From Cytidiella melzeri (lineage: Eukaryota; Basidiomycota; Agaricomycetes; Polyporales; Irpicaceae), in the NCBI GenBank assembly GCA_022592445.1, contig JABYQR010000007.1, positions 62,001-126,000 on the forward strand: a DNA stretch of 64,000 nucleotides. The letters run 5' to 3'. Under the pieces are notes generated by a model. It searched no databases. It was not told the origin of the DNA and saw only the letters and a program-made list of their open reading frames with translations. The position numbers and the translations under genes are program-made. Numbering within the stretch: the stretch's first letter is position 1; every line of letters begins with the position of its first letter. Shown piece by piece: positions 61,262 to 64,000 of this stretch.

Positions 61262-61486
61262 CTATTCACCTTGGTCACCGCGCTTCCAATCAGTGTCTCC
61301 TGCACCACCTGCGCGCTTCCACTCGGTGCTTCCTCCAGCTTTTCCTCCACCCACAAGTTTTCGTTCAGTGGCACCTCTGCCTCGCTCCCAGTAAAACCCC
61401 GAGGACAGGTCTCGTGCGTCTTGGTGAGCAGTTTCAGTGGCCCTGTAAGCTAGGACGGTGAGTGACGAAGCTCCAGGTACAGCCAT
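61262..61486 (-). CDS. Possible small secreted precursor with KR-flanked repeats
   Basis: An open frame whose first ATG is at 61486 encodes AVPGASSLTVLAYRATETAH, then GFYWERGRGATERKLVGGGK, STEWKRAGGAGDTDWKRGDQ and a stop at 61262. The (E/D)WKR units end at Lys-Arg, as in Kex2-cleaved repeat peptides of fungi. Upstream of the ATG the frame is open and hydrophobic (LLHLWSLFTSTALM) but has no earlier ATG, so either an upstream exon supplies the signal peptide or this is chance. Without splicing the start remains unproven. Confidence 0.3.
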   Translation of the reverse strand: MAVPGASSLTVLAYRATETAHQDARDLSSGFYWERGRGATERKLVGGGKAGGSTEWKRAGGAGDTDWKRGDQGE

Positions 61487-62146
61487 GAGGGCGGTGCTGG
61501 TAAAAAGCGACCACAGATGTAAGAGCAAAAAGCCTCAAGCTGAGTGGCTTGGGAGTGATAGGTGAGTCTCCCGTTGACAATCCAGGTGATTATGCTCTAC
61601 CTGAAATACGAGTTTAGATGGAGAAGAGGGTACTTTGTTCTGGTTTGTTCAAGCTAGAATCCCTTGGTATATATAACCTTTGGCTATTACGCCGTAGTGC
61701 GCCTGCTGTAACTTATATAGCTTAGCTTAGCTGTTCGGCGCGCAGCATGGGTGCTCGGTGCTCCGCGACTGTGTTAGCAACATCACCGCCCAAGATTCTG
61801 CCGTTTTGCAGGATGCATGGCCGTGAGGAAGGGAACGAGCAATTTGAACTGCTTGTACGCTGCTGATACATTTGTTCAGCATGATCTCCAGGTGATATAC
61901 AGTAGGTACATTTGAGCTTGAGGACGAACGCCACCTTGCTAGATAAGTCCTTTTACGGCATGGTACAAAAGCGCCCATAATCGCGTGGCCCGCACGTGGT
62001 GCTGGTGTCATCAGTGTCGCATCTACCAAGTGACTCTACTTGGCTCCCAAGCATCCAGCCCAGATCCTCCTTACCACGGGGGCTGCATAGCATCCTCGAG
62101 CCAGTGAGGCTTATATCCTGCAATCTCATCTCTCTTTCAGACAGCC
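61487..62146. other. Intergenic upstream of the C78 peptidase gene
   Basis: The stretch contains the presumed promoter of the peptidase gene with a pyrimidine-rich tract (TCTCTCTTTCAG) just before its ATG. No other gene is supported. Confidence 0.35.
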
Positions 62147-64000
62147 ATGGCTAGAGGTGAAATGGATGACGATGTCCAGTTCGTGCGCCAGTCCAATTCA
62201 AACGTCTCAGGGTTCCAAACTACAAGCCAAATAGAATGTCCAAGCTGCTTTCGAGACCTCAGCAGTCTAACGCCTGAACAGCGCAACACGCATTGCAACA
62301 ACCACTTCACGGAGCCACAAGGTCAGTCTCATTCTCTCTCAATAACAGTTACCAGATTGATTCTCTACAGCTGGCCCGTCTCACCACTCGTCTCCAGAGG
62401 AGAAAGGCGGGAGACGAATGAAGCAGATGTTTGCACCGAGATCTTTCAGCGGTCGCACAAGCACGCCAAAGGTGGGACAAGACGTGTTCTGGCGCTCATC
62501 ATACAGCACTGCTCCCCCGCAGAATTATACTCCGGGTATTTTACACTACCATGCCCCTACTTGTTCCTTCTAACTTATCTCACCTTAGGTTTGATACCTC
62601 TGCTTAAAAAAGCTCTAGTCAAGTCGCATGGAAAAGGTGTAACTCAGAAGGCATATTTATGCTCGCCAGGCGCTGTTCACATCACCTCGGAAAGTTTCGA
62701 CAGAGGCTGGGGCTGCGGGTACGTATTCGCAGCGCGCTTTCCGTCATAATAACCAAATGCAACGTTATAGGTATCGTAATTATGTGATGGCTTGTACGGC
62801 TCTTATGGCCCAAGAGCAGCAGCCGCGGTATCCTGCGCTTCTTGAGTCGCCTAGTCCGCCCGGGATCAGAAACCTGCAGAAGATCATTGAACAAGCTTGG
62901 AAAGATGGCGAGACAATTCTTTTGCTTTGTGGGCCAGGATAGTGACTCTGAATGCGCTATCGCCACAGGGTTCGACGAAGAAGGAGCCAAGCAATTGAAC
63001 AATAAGTTGATTAACACCACAAAGTGGATCGGAACAGCAGGTATGCGGCTTTTGTTAATGACGCCACCGTAAGCCGATTGACATTTTCTAGAGCTTTACG
63101 TAGCACTAGCTTATCGACGCATACCGTATGTGCATGCTAATTTCTGGCGACGACGTGTTTGACATCTCAGCAGTGCACGCCTTGCTGACTTTGAGCTGCA
63201 CAAACAAGGTACTGTTCAACGGTCTTCTGGTCGGGTCTTGCAGGCTTAACATAGCTGCCATAGGACCTGATCTACTCATTAACTGGATTACCGACTACTT
63301 CTCACCAGACCTGTCCCGAAGCGATAATATCAACGAAGCATTGCTTGGAGCGTCACCGGTTGTCATTACAGAAAAAATGCCAATACTGCTACAACATGCA
63401 GGGCACTCGCGCACGGTGATAGGCTATGAACGCAGGCGTGATGGCTCGATAAATCTCTTTATGTTCGATCCCGCAAGGTGTGTCAGTACTTCGCATCTAA
63501 CCTTGTCCTTTTATCATCTTGATATTCCTTGATAAAGACGCATAGCGACACCTATACGTGAGCTTGCCCTCTCCGAGCACCCCTCAACACCATCGTCGCA
63601 GAAATCGCGGGCTGAAAGTCCGAGCAAAATTAGACTCTCGCCATCAAAGCTAGTCAATAAAGTCCTGCATCCCCAACAGAGTCGACGAAAGCGCCGTGCC
63701 AGCGACACGTCGATAGAAAACGCAGGATCAGCGTCCGCAAAACGACTCCGAGCGGGTAACGAGGTCATTGTTATCGACAGCGATGATGAGCAGAATGAGA
63801 GCGTCGGCATTCAAAGAGATGTTCAAGCAGCAAGTGGACCGGCGCACGAGGTGGATTGGCACAAGATTGCTGAGATCTTTAGGGTGAAGGCAAAAACTCT
63901 TGGGTACGTTTTGTTCACAAGTCGAAGCAACGATTCAGCCAACTTATTGAGATTTTCATTGCAGGAAGAAAGACAAGTATCAAGTGCTTTACTTTCCCAT
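62147..64000 (+). CDS. Peptidase family C78 (UFM1-specific protease/ZUP1-like), 3' cut by window edge
   Basis: Cysteine protease fold that in relatives cleaves UFM1 precursors or K63-linked ubiquitin chains. The ATG at 62147 opens MARGEMDDDVQFVRQSN, then a zinc-finger-like IECPSCFRDLSSLTPEQRNTHCNNHF (C..C...H..H pattern). After introns: GLIPLLKKALVKSHGKGVTQ, FDRGWGCG + YRNYVMACTALM with the nucleophile Cys in GWGCG, NNKLINTTKWIGTAELYVAL, LLINWITDYFSPDLS, PVVITEKMPILLQHAGHSRT, VIGYERRRDGSINLFMFDPA, where the DP and the His of GHSR are the likely other catalytic residues. A basic linker (RRKRRASDTSIEN) and VIDSDDEQ (SUMO-interaction-like) follow, then a last part with DKYQVLYFP at the window end. 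The N-terminal zinc finger favours ZUP1/Mug105-type deubiquitinase activity. Confidence 0.85.

Overview
The window is nuclear DNA of a filamentous fungus, most likely a basidiomycete of the Agaricomycetes (mushroom and polypore class). Genes are compact and split by many short introns of about 45-65 bases with GT...AG ends. The neighbours are single-copy eukaryotic housekeeping genes, there is an orphan gene of a type I associate with Agaricomycetes, and no bacterial-style operons or ribosome binding sites are seen. Start codons and splice sites below were read by eye, so outer coordinates are better supported than internal exon edges.

Layout: 1-1.7 kb, two tandem GNAT acetyltransferase copies, the first cut by the window edge. 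2.5-4.3 kb, dynein regulator LIS1/PAC1 (-). 4.9-6.1 kb, a decayed oligopeptide transporter (OPT) pseudogene (-). 7.1-8.3 kb, a BTB/POZ protein (-). 9.7-10.0 kb, a decayed DNA-level copy of part of the Arp2/3 gene found intact 4 kb away. 10.8-12.6 kb, glycine cleavage T protein GCV1 (-). 12.9-14.4 kb, ARPC1/ARC40 (-). 15.97-16.97 kb, a REX4-like exonuclease that has lost nearly all its catalytic residues (-). 17-19.2 kb, no recognisable gene. 19.3-23.1 kb, a very long coiled-coil protein (-).

23.5-25.9 kb, methylenetetrahydrofolate reductase (-), divergent from the Rab GTPase YPT6 (+, 26.2-27.2 kb), which converges on TAP42 (-, 27.4-28.8 kb). 29.1-29.8 kb, an orphan fungal family gene (-). 31.5-36.5 kb, RecQ4-like helicase HRQ1 (+), tail to tail with the SCY1/SCYL2 pseudokinase (-, 36.6-39.9 kb). 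40.4-43.8 kb, an arrestin-domain protein and a cytochrome b561 protein (-). 44.07-44.76 kb, a non-autonomous Tc1/mariner-like element with terminal inverted repeats. 44.9-48.5 kb, 3-hydroxyisobutyrate dehydrogenase and an atypical extended SDR (+).

48.5-53.7 kb is a gene-poor, AT-richer island with LTR-like remnants and one small predicted secreted protein. 53.7-59.2 kb, a GBF1/Gea-type Arf exchange factor (-). 59.5-60.7 kb, proteasome subunit alpha 4 (-). 62.1 kb to the end, a C78 (UFM1-specific) peptidase (+), cut by the window edge.

The genes mostly act independently: cytoskeleton (LIS1, ARPC1), vesicle traffic (YPT6, GBF1, SCY1), one-carbon metabolism (GCV1, MTHFR), protein turnover (PRE6, C78 peptidase) and genome maintenance (HRQ1). 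I do not see a gene cluster that forms a new multi-gene system. The most unusual items are the inactive-looking REX4 homologue, the two pseudogenes, the inverted-repeat element and the secreted protein in the repeat island.
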